64,000 bases of DNA, from NCBI RefSeq assembly GCF_954871325.1, contig NC_088776.1, positions 37,186,508 to 37,250,507 on the forward strand, in the 5' to 3' direction. Below, in pieces: positions 1 through 11,189 of the stretch; the stretch's first letter is position 1; every line of letters starts with the position of its first letter. Under the pieces are notes generated by a model that searched no databases, was not told where the DNA came from, and saw nothing but the letters and a program-made list of their open reading frames with translations. Source of the stretch: Gordionus sp. m RMFG-2023. Taxonomy: Eukaryota > Nematomorpha > Gordioida > Chordodea > Parachordodidae. Both the position numbers and the translations under genes were made by a program.

Positions 1-2
1 CA

Positions 3-350
3 CCAGTCGATCAAGGGAGACTGGATCATAAAATGCTATTGGGAGTAATTACAGATAAATCCACAGATGGATTTTACAAATTAGGAACAAGTCGTGGCCA
101 TTTATCTGGTCATTATGCTAGGTCACAATTTGACCTAGCAAAAAAAAACTATATTAACGTTGGAGATGTGCCACCAAGTTGTCATACCTTTAGAACAATG
201 GTTGGCATGTCTTCAATAGGCTCTGGGCAAGGTTTTAAACGTTGCCATTGTAAACAAAATTGTAGGACAAATAGATGCAAATGCAAGGCATCTAATGTGT
301 CCTGCAATTCACATTGTCATACAAAAAATAATTTATGTCAAAATAAATGA
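3..350 (+). CDS. C-terminal end of a KRBA2-like (retroelement/Ginger-type) integrase, 5' truncated by the window edge
   Basis: The frame is open from the first bases of the window to a TGA at 348-350, so the start lies outside. The tail carries a dense cysteine cluster (CHCKQNCRTNRCKCK, then CNSHCHTKNNLCQNK), preceded by GVITDKSTDGFYKLGTSRG and a RSQFDL motif. This layout, an SH3-like strand followed by a Cys-rich chelating tail, is what I know from the C-terminus of animal KRBA2-like proteins, which derive from retroelement or Ginger integrases. It would lie behind the integrase DDE core and probably binds DNA or chromatin. No stop or frameshift interrupts the visible part. It is either a recent transposon copy or a domesticated gene; the sequence here cannot tell which. 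Confidence 0.7.
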   Translation, partial: PVDQGRLDHKMLLGVITDKSTDGFYKLGTSRGHLSGHYARSQFDLAKKNYINVGDVPPSCHTFRTMVGMSSIGSGQGFKRCHCKQNCRTNRCKCKASNVSCNSHCHTKNNLCQNK

Positions 351-1380
351 TTCATTTATATTTATATAGAATTATATAGTAATAAAAATTGTGTATTGTA
401 AATATTGTTTTTTCTATTATGAAGATATAGTCTTATAGGGAAGGCTTGCTACCAATCCATTAATAATATGGCGTAAAAATGTATTTTAACATAATATTAA
501 GTTGCGTATAAAGTTGGGGGGAGGGGGGAAGTAAAAAAATTATTTAAAAAAATTAAGAATATACTACTATGTCACAAAAATATTAAAAATATCGACCTTA
601 TAAAATTTGTGAGAAATTTTTTTTTAAAAAAAGAGTATAAACCTAAAGAAAATTTAAAACAATAACTGGCCAAAGGCCTTCAAACAGAGAGCCTAGCATT
701 TATCAATAAAATATAGTATAAAAAAAGTTACTCAAAGGCCTTTATTTCTCGAAAAAATCTTAGATGAACTTATAATGTTTGACGCATAATCTTAGTAATA
801 AATATAAGGGCTAATAGTATTTAATGTACGCTATATTGCAACATAGTTAATTGCTAAAATTTATTTCGTTTATAAATATATTCATGAAAATGTATTTAGT
901 GATAGATATACATCTCAATAGCTCTAACTTGTAATTTTAGATAGTTCACTAAAGTGAATAAATATTTAAAATATATTTACTCACAGAATTGAAATAAATA
1001 AGTCAAAGATATTATAGTTAGTTGATATACAAATACCGATGCAGGATTCTATATTTAAATATTTCGCAGTTAATATTTTAGAAAAAAATAGATTAATCCT
1101 AAAAATATTTTATTTATACATCGGTCTACTATTATAAATTATGTTAAAAAACATTTCCGGCTGCTATGAAGATTAAGGTGTAATCGTAATAGTAAAATTT
1201 TTTATCATTTGAGGTCATTAATGTATTCATGCTGAAATCTTGAAATTAATCAAATCAAGGCATTGACGATTTACAGGAAAATAATTCATCTTTAATTTTC
1301 AATATATAAATAATAGCGAATTTAGGAATTTTAATGTTAATATTCCTGTTAGTGTCTATATACTATAAAACATATCTAAA
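351..1380. other. AT-rich stretch with no recognisable gene
   Basis: No coding-like frame, RNA gene or clear transposon end was seen. A short G-rich patch lies near 515-530. AAAGGCCTT palindromes at about 672 and 735 are the only local structure. The stretch leads directly into the satellite array. Confidence 0.5.
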
Positions 1381-4300
1381 CTGAAATTTTAATTTAACAC
1401 GTTTACTAAACATATTTTTACCTATTTACTTTAAAAAAACTAAAAAATATTCAAAAATAACGATTATGACAATTGTCACTTTTCCATAGTACATCTTCAC
1501 TGAAATATTAATTTAACATTTTTACAAAACATATTTTTACCTATTTACTTTAAAAAAAATCAAAAAAGTTCAAAAATAACGATTATAACAATTGTCACTT
1601 TTCCATAGTACACCTTCACTGAAATATTAATTTAACATGTTTACAAAACATATTTTTACCTATTTACTTTAAAAAAACTAAAAAATGTTCAAAAATAACG
1701 ATTATGACAATTGTCACTTTTCCATAGTAAATCTTCACTGAAATATTAATTTAACATGTTTACAAAACATAATTTTAACTATTTACTTTAAAAAAACTAA
1801 AAAATGTTCAAAAATAACGATTATGACAATTGTCACTTTTCCATAGTACATCTTTACTGAAATATTAATTTAACATGTTTACAAAACATATTTTTACCTA
1901 TTTACTTTGAAAAAACTAAAAAATGTTCAAAAATAACGATTATGACAATTGTCACTTTTCCATAGTACATCTTCACTGAAATATTAATTTAACATTTTTA
2001 CAAAACATATTTTTACCTATTTACTTTAAAAAAACTAAAAAATGTTCAAAAATAACGATTATGACAATTGTCACTTTTCCATAGTACATCTTCACTGAAA
2101 TATTAATTTAACATTTTTACAAAACATATTTTTACCTATTTACTTTAAAAAAACTAAAAAATGTTCAAAAATAACGATTATGACAATTGTCACTTTTCCA
2201 TAGTAAATCTTCACTGAAATATTAATTTAACATGTTTACAAAACATATTTTTACCTATTTACTTTAAAAAAACTAAAAAAAGTTCAAAAATAATGATTAT
2301 GACAATTGTCACTTTTCCATAATACATCTTCACTGATATATTAATTTAACATGTTTACAAAACATATTTTTACCTATTTACTTTAAAAAAACTAAAAAAT
2401 GTTCAAAAATAACGATTATGACAATTGTCACTTTTCCATAGTACACCTTCACTGAAATATTAATTTAACATGTTTACAAAACATATTTTTACCTATTTAC
2501 TTTAAAAAAACTAAAAAATGTTCAAAAATAACGATTATGACAATTGTCACTTTTCCATAGTACATCTTCACTGAAATATTAATTTAACATTTTTACAAAA
2601 CATATTTTTACCTATTTACTTTAAAAAAAACTAAAAAATGTTCAAAAATAACGATTATGACAATTGTCACTTTTCCATAGTACATCTTCACTGAAATATT
2701 AATTTAACATTTTTACAAAACATATTTTTACCTATTTACTTTAAAAAAACTAAAAAATGTTCAAAAATAACGATTATGACAATTGTCACTTTTCCATAGT
2801 ACATCTTCACTGAAATATTAATTTAACATTTTTACAAAACATATTTTTACCTATTTACTTTAAAAAAACTAAAAAATTTTCAAAAATAACGATTATGACA
2901 ATTGTCACTTTTCCATAGTAAATCTTCACTGAAATATTAATTTAACATGTTTACAAAACATAATTTTAACTATTTACTTTAAAAAAAATCAAAAAAGTTC
3001 AAAAATAATGATTATGACAATTGTCACTTTTCCATAATACATCTTCACTGATATATTAATTTAACATGTTTACAAAACATATTTTTACCTATTTACTTTA
3101 AAAAAACTAAAAAATGTTCAAAAATAACGATTATGACAATTGTCACTTTTCCATAGTAAATCTTCACTGAAATATTAATTTAACATGTTTACAAAACATA
3201 TTTTTACCTATTTACTTTGAAAAAACTATGTTCAAAAATAACGATTATGACAATTGTCACTTTTCCATAGTACATCTTCACTGAAATATTAATTTAACAT
3301 TTTTACAAAACATATTTTTACCTATTTACTTTAAAAAAACTAAAAAATGTTCAAAAATAACGATTATGACAATTGTCACTTTTCCATAGTACATCTTCAC
3401 TGAAATATTAATTTAACATGTTTACAAAACATAATTTTAACTATTTACTTTAAAAAAAATCAAAAAAGTTCAAAAATAATGATTATGACAATTGTCACTT
3501 TTCCATAATACATCTTCACTGATATATTAATTTAACATGTTTACAAAACATATTTTTACCTATTTACTTTAAAAAAACTAAAAAATGTTCAAAAATAACG
3601 ATTATGACAATTGTCACTTTTCCATAGTAAATCTTCACTGAAATATTAATTTAACATGTTTACAAAACATATTTTTACCTATTTACTTTGAAAAAACTAT
3701 GTTCAAAAATAACGATTATGACAATTGTCACTTTTCCATAGTACATCTTCACTGAAATATTAATTTAACATTTTTACAAAACATATTTTTACCTATTTAC
3801 TTTAAAAAAACTAAAAAATGTTCAAAAATAACGATTATGACAATTGTCACTTTTCCATAGTACATCTTCACTGAAATATTAATTTAACATTTTTACAAAA
3901 CATATTTTTACCTATTTACTTTAAAAAAACTAAAAAATGTTCAAAAATAACGATTATGACAATTGTCACTTTTTCATAGTACATCTTCACTGAAATATTA
4001 ATTTAACATGTTTACAAAACATATTTTTACCTATTTACTTTGAAAAAACTAAAAAATGTTCAAAAATAACGATTATGACAATTGTCACTTTTCCATAGTA
4101 AATCTTCACTGAAATATTAATTTAACATGTTTACAAAACATAATTTTAACTATTTACTTTAAAAAAACTAAAAAATGTTCAAAAATAACGATTATGACAA
4201 TTGTCACTTTTCCATAGTACATCTTCACTGAAATATTAATTTAACATGTTTACAAAACATATTTTTACCTATTTACTTTAAAAAAACTAAAAAATGTTCA

Positions 4301-4533
4301 AAAATAACAATTATGACAATTGTCACTTTTCTATAATACACTTTAATTGAAATATTAAATTCACATGTTTACAAAACATATTTTTACCTATTTACTTTGA
4401 AATAAATCAAAAAAGTTCAAAAATAACGATTGTGACAATTGTCACTTTTCTATAATACATCTTCACTGAAAATTGCTTTTAAAAACTTAAAAAAGTTCAA
4501 AAATTACGATTATACCTTTTGTCACTTTTACCT
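1381..4533 (+). repeat. Satellite array, 119-bp monomer, about 26 tandem copies
   Basis: Each monomer reads CTGAAATATTAATTTAACAT, then an A/T-rich middle, then AACGATTATGACAATTGTCA and CTTTTCCATAGTACATCTTCA. The start-to-start spacing is about 118-120 bp throughout. The 12-bp perfect palindrome TGACAATTGTCA is the most conserved part. Monomers are nearly identical in the middle and more diverged at the right end (after about 4300), where the last copies lose the palindrome (about 4520). Sub-families can be followed: a variant with AATAATGATTATG, CATAATACATC and CTGATATATT appears near 2283, 2998 and 3470, so blocks of 6 and then 4 monomers were duplicated. A 10-base deletion (ACTATGTTC) occurs twice, at about 3226 and 3698, with the same 472-bp spacing. 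Related monomers occur in the hAT foldback element at 55.5-57.1 kb. Confidence 0.95.
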
Positions 4534-5667
4534 ATAAAATTAGGAATCAAAAGATAAAAAATTATGTTAAAAATAAATTATATAAAAATCATTTAAAAAA
4601 ATATCAATAAAAAATTATGTTAAAAATAAATTATATAAAAATCATTTAAAAAAAATATCAATCAAAAAATATATTTAAAAAAATTATGACAAATTAAAAT
4701 ATCTTATCTCTAAAAAAAATATCAATCAAAAAATATATTTAAAAAAATAATATAACACAAAAAATTAAAAAAAATTTAGCTATCAAAAAATATATCAAGA
4801 TAAAATTTACATGAAAAATAAATACATAAAAAACCATTATAATAAAAATATCAATCAAAAAAAATAAAATAATATAACAAATTAAAATATATTACCTCTA
4901 AAGTTTTATTTAAAAAATAATATAAACCAAAAAACAAAAAAAAATTAGCTATCAAAAAAAATCTACGTAAAAAATAAATATATCAATCAAAAAAAATATG
5001 TAAAAAATAATATAAACCAAAAAACAAAAAAAAATTAGCTATCAAAAAAAATCTACGTAAAAAATAAATATATCAATCAAAAAAAATATGTAAAAAATAA
5101 TATAACAAATTATAATATATTATTTCAATATAATTAAAGAAATATATCAAAAAAAATATATTATAATATAAACCAAAAAACAAAAAAAAATTCTCTATCA
5201 AAAAAAATATATTATAATATAAACCAAAAAACAAAAAAAAATTCTCTATCAAAAAAAATATATTATAATATAAACCAAAAAACAAAAAAAAATTCTCTAT
5301 CAAAAAAAATCTACGTAAAAAATAAATATATAAAAAAGTAATTATGTTAAAAAAAATATATAAAAAAAATTATATTAAAAAAAAATTATATTAAAAAAAT
5401 AATATCAATCAAAAAAAATATATAAAAAAATAATTATATTAAAAAAAATATCTATCAAAAAAAATATGTAAAAAAATATATAACAAATTATAATATATTA
5501 TAATATATTAAAAAAAAATATCAATCAAAAAATATATTTAAAAAGATAATATAACAAATTAAAATATTATATCAAAAAATAAATTAATATTAAATAAATA
5601 ATAAATTAATATTAAATAAATAATAAATTAATCTTAAATAAATAATAAATTTATAAATTTTTAAAAT
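4534..5667. repeat. AT-rich minisatellite field
   Basis: Made of reiterated AAAAATATCAATCAAAAAAT-like units. It includes a duplicated segment of about 95 bp (about 4915-5100) and three near-identical 51-bp units with ACCAAAAAACAAAAAAAAATTCTC at about 5156-5305. The same sequence occurs in reverse complement at about 7960-8230, beyond the right arm of the element at 5668-7942, so it may be an outer part of a long inverted repeat. The open frame on the minus strand at 5073-5303 is only a translation of these repeats. Confidence 0.75.
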
Positions 5668-6292
5668 ACACATTGCCTAAAATAACCAGGCAATGTTCAC
5701 ATTGCCGGGGTATTTCGGCAATGTATACATTGCCGAAATCTCACATTTACATTGCCTACCACTACCTCACATTGCCGAAAAAATTCCGGTAATGTATACA
5801 TTGCCGGAATTTTCACATTGCCGCTAACATATATATATACAATTTTTTAATTTACACCTTTTACATAGGTTTTTTAAAAGATTAAATTTTAACAAATAAA
5901 ATTTACGAAAATTAGGAAAATATAAAATTTAAAGGTCATTAAATTACAAAGTAAAAAATATATAAATTTTATGCAAAATTTATATATTAACATTTCCCTC
6001 TTTTTTTATGTCTTCTTTCCTCAGTTTCTTATCTTCACTTCCAGTCATTCGTTTCTCAATTGCTCCATTAGTCATTTGTTTGTATATCTTTAGATTGTTT
6101 GTTTGACCATCTTATTATCATTTATTGAATCGATTATCGAACTCATGAAACATCGTTGGTTGCACGTCGTTGGTAGAATGCTTGTTGATTTGCTGTTTGT
6201 ATTGATCATCCCATTTCTCTTTCAAAATTTTATATATATATTTTTTTACAAAATTTTTATTTATTTATAACAATCATTTTCTATGTCGTAGG

Positions 6293-6538
6293 TCATATTC
6301 TCGCTTTTGAACTTGACTTTGAATTTTTTAATTTTGAACACTTTGAATTTTGAATTTTGTTGAACTTAAACTTGTTTTTGTTGAACTTAAACTTGTTTTT
6401 GTTGAACTTAAACTTGTTTTTGTTGAACTTAAACTTGTTTTTGTTGAACTTAAACTTCAACTTGTTCACTCTTCCCCCTCTAAAAATTTTTTCTAGAATT
6501 TTCATTTGATATTTTATTCGTTGTTTAGCCTCAGTCAT
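6293..6538 (-). CDS. Small basic hypothetical protein with seven-residue repeats
   Basis: An 81-codon ORF within the inverted-repeat element. The middle is five copies of a 21-bp unit that encode FNKNKFK-type heptads (about residues 26-62), followed by a Lys/Ser-rich tail. The protein is strongly basic with no recognisable domain. It lies downstream of the ORF at 7163-7525 on the same strand with a gap of about 620 bases, so both may belong to one element transcript. It may be a nucleic-acid-binding tail of a gag-like protein, or just a chance frame across a minisatellite. I favour neither strongly. Confidence 0.3.
   Translation of the reverse strand: MTEAKQRIKYQMKILEKIFRGGRVNKLKFKFNKNKFKFNKNKFKFNKNKFKFNKNKFKFNKIQNSKCSKLKNSKSSSKARI
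6359..6462. repeat. 21-bp minisatellite, about five copies
   Basis: The unit GTTGAACTTAAACTTGTTTTT is repeated head to tail with almost no change. Its length is a multiple of three, so copy number can vary without shifting the overlapping minus-strand frame. Confidence 0.9.
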
Positions 6539-7162
6539 ATCTTTTTCATTGATTTGTTCTTAGCTTGTTAAAATTATCATCTAATCATTCGCTTGAACAT
6601 CATCCTCACATTAGCTTGTTCATCTCGTTATTTATTATCATTTTTATTTATCAATGTTTGTAAATATATATTATGATCTATATATCTCAAATAAAATAAT
6701 TTTGGAATAATTGGAATGATAGGAATAAATAATTTATCAGAATCATTCATAAGAATAAGAATCATAATTTGGAGTATAGAATAATAGAATATTTGGAATT
6801 GTCACTTTTTATATAATAATTTTTTATTTATTGTTTAATTATTTTTATTTTAAAATTTTACTCCTTTATTTTTCAATTTAAACAATTTTTTTATATCATA
6901 ATTACTCTTCAACTTGTTCTTTATAAAAAAATATCTCTTTCTCCTTCCATCTTCAACATACGATCTCCATATCATACTCTTAAAAACTTTTCCAGCATCA
7001 AGATACCTTGCCTCTCTTTTTAATATTTGTTTTAATTTTCTTTATTTCCAAAGTTTTTTAAATTTTTTATTAATTATAAAATTTATTATTTTCTTTAATT
7101 TTTATTTCATTATTGTTTTTAATAACTATTATTTCTTCAATTGTTATCATATGATTTATTTC

Positions 7163-7525
7163 TTATTTATAAGAATTTATTTCTTTATTAACATTTGGTA
7201 TTAATTTACATAATTCAATTTTATTCAAGTTTTTATTATTTTGACTTTTAAAATTTTTATTAGGATAACATACATTATATGATCTAGTTTTTCCATTTAT
7301 CTCTTTTACCTCTTTATAATCACAAAAATATTTTAATACAGATATTGTTTCTTCATAACTTGAAGCTCCATATATTGGTAACATTGTGTCCATAAGCAAA
7401 TATAAGTCATCTGGTAAATTAAATGTTAAACTCAAAACATCTTTACTCTCATGGTATGTTAAATAATTTTCGAATTCATCTATGGATTTTGTTTTATTCT
7501 TATTGTCCCAAATAGGTTTTTTCAT
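7163..7525 (-). CDS. Hypothetical 120-aa protein, possibly gag-like
   Basis: An ATG-started frame of 120 codons with balanced composition, unlike the low-complexity frames around it. It includes the segments SIDEFENYLTYHESKDVLSL, NLPDDLYLLMDTMLPIYG and SYEETISVLKYFCDYKEVK, and ends in an Asn/Lys-rich tail. No family is recognised. Its helix-rich, acidic first part followed by a basic tail recalls a small gag or accessory protein of a transposon. It sits inside the inverted-repeat element. Composition and the proper ATG argue that it is, or recently was, a real gene. Confidence 0.45.
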   Translation of the reverse strand: MKKPIWDNKNKTKSIDEFENYLTYHESKDVLSLTFNLPDDLYLLMDTMLPIYGASSYEETISVLKYFCDYKEVKEINGKTRSYNVCYPNKNFKSQNNKNLNKIELCKLIPNVNKEINSYK

Positions 7526-7942
7526 ATTTTAAATATTTTATTATTAAAATTTTATTATATTTATTTTTAATTTTACATTTTAATCATCTCTTACGTGTTT
7601 TTAGAATTATATTAACATCATTTTCCATAATCCTCTTTCTTCTAGCTTCACCATGTTCCAGTATCTAAAATCATGCTAAATTTTTTTTTATACATATTTC
7701 GATTTGTAGCGTAATAATTATCTGCCACCATTTTAGAACAACGGAAGGCAAGTAAAAAAAGTACAAAATGTAAAAATTAATTCTTTTTATTTTATTTTTA
7801 TAACTACTAAAAAACTAAAAATTTTACAATTTTTTATATATGTTAGCGGCAATGTGAAATTTTCGGCAATGTGAGGTAGTGGTAGGCAGGGTAATTTTGT
7901 TATTTCGGCAAAGTATACATTGCCGGGTTAAATCCAATGTGT

Positions 7943-8710
7943 AATTTTTGTAATATTATATTATTAATAATTTTTTAAGATTAATATTATATTTTAATTT
8001 TAAATATATTTTAATTTAATATATTTTAATTTGTTACAATATATTTTTTGATTGATATTTTTTTTAAAATATATTTTAATTTGTTACAATATTTTTTTTT
8101 GATTGATATTTTTTTGATTTCTTTAATAAACTTTTTTAAATATATTTTTTTGATTGATATTTTTTTTTAAATATATATTTTTTTTCTTGATAAATCTTTT
8201 GATAGCTAATTTTTTTATTATTTGTGTTATATGTTTTTTTAATTATCGAATAACGGTTATGACATTTGTCACTATTACCTAAAAATTATCTATCAAAAGA
8301 TATATAATAGATAAAATTACGTAAAATATAAACATATAATAATCATTTTAAAAATATATATTAAAAAATATTAATCTAAATAATATATTTAAAAAAATTT
8401 ATTAAAAAAATATATTAAAAAATATTAATCAAAAAAATTTATTAAAAATATCATATAACACAAAAATTAAAAAAATTAGCGATCAAAAGATATATCAATA
8501 AATTTTAAAAAAAATATATATTAAAAAAAAAATATCAATCAAAAAAATATCAATCAAAAAAATATCAAACAAAAAATTTATTAAATAAATCATATAAACA
8601 CAAAAAATAAACTACCTTACATTGCCGAAAATTTCACATTGCCGCTAACACATATACAAAGTAAAATAATATATAAAGTTTATGCAAAATTTATATATTA
8701 ACACTTTTAA
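7943..8710. repeat. AT-rich repeats and a partial third copy of the ACATTGCCG arm
   Basis: About 7960-8230 is the reverse complement of the field left of the element (ATATTTTTTGATTGATATTT units). About 8240-8600 repeats the field in direct orientation, beginning with a diverged satellite end (TATGACATTTGTCACTATTACC, compare about 4510-4535). About 8618-8710 repeats 5800-5995 (ATTGCCGCTAACA, then GCAAAATTTATATATTAACA). The retroelement RT frame to the right ends at this boundary. Confidence 0.7.
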
Positions 8711-8729
8711 ACTAGCTAGTATTTCTTTA

Positions 8730-9035
8730 ATTCTCGGCAAGGGATATTTAACCTCCACTACCCACGATTTAATGTAACTTGAAAATCTGGGCATAAACTA
8801 AGTTTCCCATTGATTTCTTCACAGGCACTAACGGAGTCGCTCATTCACTGTATTCCACCGGACATACAATACCTCTCCGTGCCCATTGATCCAACTTCAA
8901 TTCCACTTCCTTTCTCCATTTAAACGGTATCCTCCGTAATGCATAAAACTTCGGAATGCAACCATCCTTTAATTTAATGTCTACTTCATAATCTCTGAGG
9001 CATCCCAAGTTTCGTTGAAAATTTCCCGATAACTT
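8730..9035 (-). pseudogene. N-terminal part of reverse transcriptase, Ty3/gypsy type
   Basis: Translation of the minus strand gives the typical RT entry: VDIKLKDGCIPKFYALRRIP, then VELKLDQWARRGIVCPVEYS, then ATPLVPVKK. In this family the expected motif is SEWA(T/A)PLV. Here the Trp codon has become TGA, an inactivating nonsense change. The frame continues as a recognisable but decayed ADFK-like region and then stops at the junction with repeat DNA near 8720. The catalytic YxDD segment is absent. Confidence 0.8.
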
Positions 9036-9399
9036 TGTACTAATCTCCGTACTCCTTCTTGCACTCGGGTCATAGCCAATTTTCTTCCCTCGTCTTCTTT
9101 AGTTATCAACTCTTCTTCCCTGGGCATTGTTCCTTCCTTCATTACCTCCCGATTTCCTTTGTCTTTGTTTTCATCATTTCTCGATTTTCCTGCGTGGTGG
9201 TATTCATCCTTCTCGATTTTTTGCTGTGTTCCTCCTTCCTTTCCTTCGCCTTTTCTTCCTCCTCCCTCCTCGTAATATCACGACCCATCTCAACGGCTCC
9301 AACGTGCCCCGGATAATTTCTACCTACTTCTTCTCTTTTATCATTATTTGCTGCTTCTCTCCTGGAATTTCTTTCCCTTATTTTACCTTTAGGACTCCT

Positions 9400-9825
9400 T
9401 TTCCCTATTTCACGCTTGATTTATTCTCTTTTATTACCGTTCTATCATTACCTCCCTTTATTTTGCTCCTTGAATTATCGCTCCTTGTTACGCTCCTGGA
9501 ATTATTTTTCCTTAGTACGCTCCTTACATTATCGCTCCTTGAATTACTTTGACTTGTTTCGCTCCTTGCATTGTCGTTCCTTGAATTATTTTGTCCTGTT
9601 TCGCTCCTTAAATTATCGCTCCTTTAATTAACGCTCCTTGTTCTGCTCTTGGAATTGTTTGTCCTTGTTTCGCCTCTTGAATTATCGCTCCTTGTTTCTC
9701 TCCTAGAGTTATTTCTCCTTGTTTCGCTCCTTGAATTATCGCTCCTTGTTTCGCTCCTAGGAAGATTTCCGATGGTTCCCTCATTAAACATGGTCTCAAT
9801 TCCAGGCAACACATTCTCTCTCCAG
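9400..9825. repeat. 27-bp minisatellite between protease and RT of the retroelement
   Basis: On the plus strand the units read GCTCCTTGAATTATCGCTCC and TTGTTTC. On the minus strand they encode nine-residue repeats of the type RSETRSDNS, which follow the protease without a break. About 10-14 units are present with drift. The region is C/T-rich on the plus strand, so several chance frames overlap it. Confidence 0.8.
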
Positions 9826-10540
9826 GTCATAACGGCATATTCCTCACTCGTTATTGGCACAAATATTCCCCACCATGAAAATACTCCCCAAAAACTATAC
9901 CATGGACCAATTCTAGTGATCCAATCCAAACCCATCACCGCTTCTGTATTCCGATTAATAATCCATAAATCTAATATTTCAACCCTTTTCTCCGATGTCG
10001 CCACTATCTCTACTTTACCTATGGCTGCCAACAAGGTTCCATCAAACTGCCTTATTCTCAACCCTTCATTCCTATCCTTTCCTCAGGCCAAATACTTTGA
10101 TATCCATTATATCCAATTACCGAAATGGCAGCTCCTGTATCAAATAACATGGGAACCATTCTTCTCCCCAAATTTATTATTACTCTAGGACAAGGATCAT
10201 GTACTACCCCCTTTTGTAGCATATTTACCACCCCCTCTTTTAACATATTTACGCATCCCCCTTTATTTGTTTTTCGCTGATTAAATCCCTCCTCCGTCCC
10301 TCCTAACCGTCTCGCCCCGACATGTATTGCAATTTTTTCACTATCATATATGCACAAATTCTCACAATCCCTCGCCACATGTCCACCCTTTCGGCATCGA
10401 AAACATTCCATATTTTTCTCCTCCAACTCTTTGACATTAACTGTCCGCCCCTCTTTCACTCTCTCCCGCTCAATAATCCTCACATTTAAAGCATTCGGAC
10501 TCATCCCTCTCTGTGGGAAACTATTTTGTTATTGTTTCGC
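9624..10540 (-). pseudogene. Zinc-knuckle gag C-terminus and aspartic protease of the Ty3/gypsy element
   Basis: A CCHC knuckle, CFRCRKGGHVARDC, lies at about 10370-10415. The protease follows, with the active-site triad inside MLFDTGAAISVIG (about 10130-10170), and a frame shifted by a small indel near 10058 continues with AVMGLDWITRIG, the ILG-like C-terminal signature of retropepsins. After this come a linker and the RSETRSDNS repeats. The protein would process the Gag-Pol precursor in a virus-like particle. The frameshift and stops make it nonfunctional. Confidence 0.8.
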
Positions 10541-10758
10541 ATTACATTCCTCCTTATTATGCCCAAACCTACCACAACCCGCACATCTTAATCTCTCTTC
10601 TTATTTTCCACAACCAAAACATTTCGCTTCCCGGCAATCACTGAGCATATGACCTGGTTTACCGCAATTATAACAACTCATTACCCCTCTTCCCCGAGAT
10701 TCAACATTTTGTCTAATTTCTACTCTCCTTCCCCGAGAATTTTCTCTGGGCTATCTAT
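10540..10758 (-). pseudogene. Further zinc knuckles of the same gag
   Basis: Two more Cys/His boxes precede the one at 10.4 kb: CYNCGKPGHMLSDC (about 10630-10675) and CAGCGRFGHNKEEC (about 10550-10595), with an extra CFGCGK half-box between them. Stops interrupt the frame near 10605 and 10535. Three knuckles in tandem would make this a nucleic-acid-binding gag tail. Confidence 0.7.
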
Positions 10759-11189
10759 CAGGGTTGCCAGGTCAAAATTTTCAAATTGCGGGAGAAATTT
10801 GGCATTATGCGGGAGAAATATGAAAATGCGGTAGAAATATAAAAATTGCTAAAAAATTTTTTTTATAAATACAAAGTCGGTAACTTGTGACTTGTCTGGG
10901 GGTGGATGGAGGGGAGGGGATAAAATAACATCTTGATTTAATAAAATATTCTAATTTATAAAAAAAAACCAACGATCTTTTTAAATATAAAAGAATGTAA
11001 ACAAGATAAAATTTTATTTAAAAAAAACGATTTTAATTTGACAATTAAAAATATATTTTATGCGAATGTCCCGCAAAACGACCGCAATTTTAAATATACC
11101 GTGTGTGTGTATAATCATATAGGGATAGGCGCTTAATTATCACGTATCACGTTTAAATACATAATAAGGTACTCCAAAAATAAGAAATA

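Larger units (their letters stand above)
5668..7942. mobile_element. Inverted-repeat (foldback-like) element with ACATTGCCG subterminal repeats
   Basis: The left arm (5668-5837) contains repeated ACATTGCCG and CGGCAATGT motifs, ending TTCACATTGCCGCTAACATA. The right arm (about 7836-7942) is its reverse complement, beginning TATGTTAGCGGCAATGTGAA and ending CCAATGTGT. A third partial copy of the left arm lies at about 8618-8710. Between the arms are two small minus-strand ORFs (7163-7525 and 6293-6538). I see no transposase motif and no convincing target-site duplication, so the class is unknown. It could be a MITE-like or foldback element that captured a short gag-like gene. Confidence 0.7.

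Noticed and set aside
1381-4533. CRISPR array
   Set aside because: The whole 119-bp unit is repeated without unique spacers, and the genome is that of an animal. It is a satellite.
5073-5303. 76-codon minus-strand frame with repeated ENFFLFFGLYYNIFFLI
   Set aside because: It is a translation of three 51-bp AT-rich repeats, not a gene.
9059-9631. Overlapping plus-strand Leu/Ser-rich frames
   Set aside because: They are shadows of the minus-strand retroelement and its C/T-rich minisatellite.
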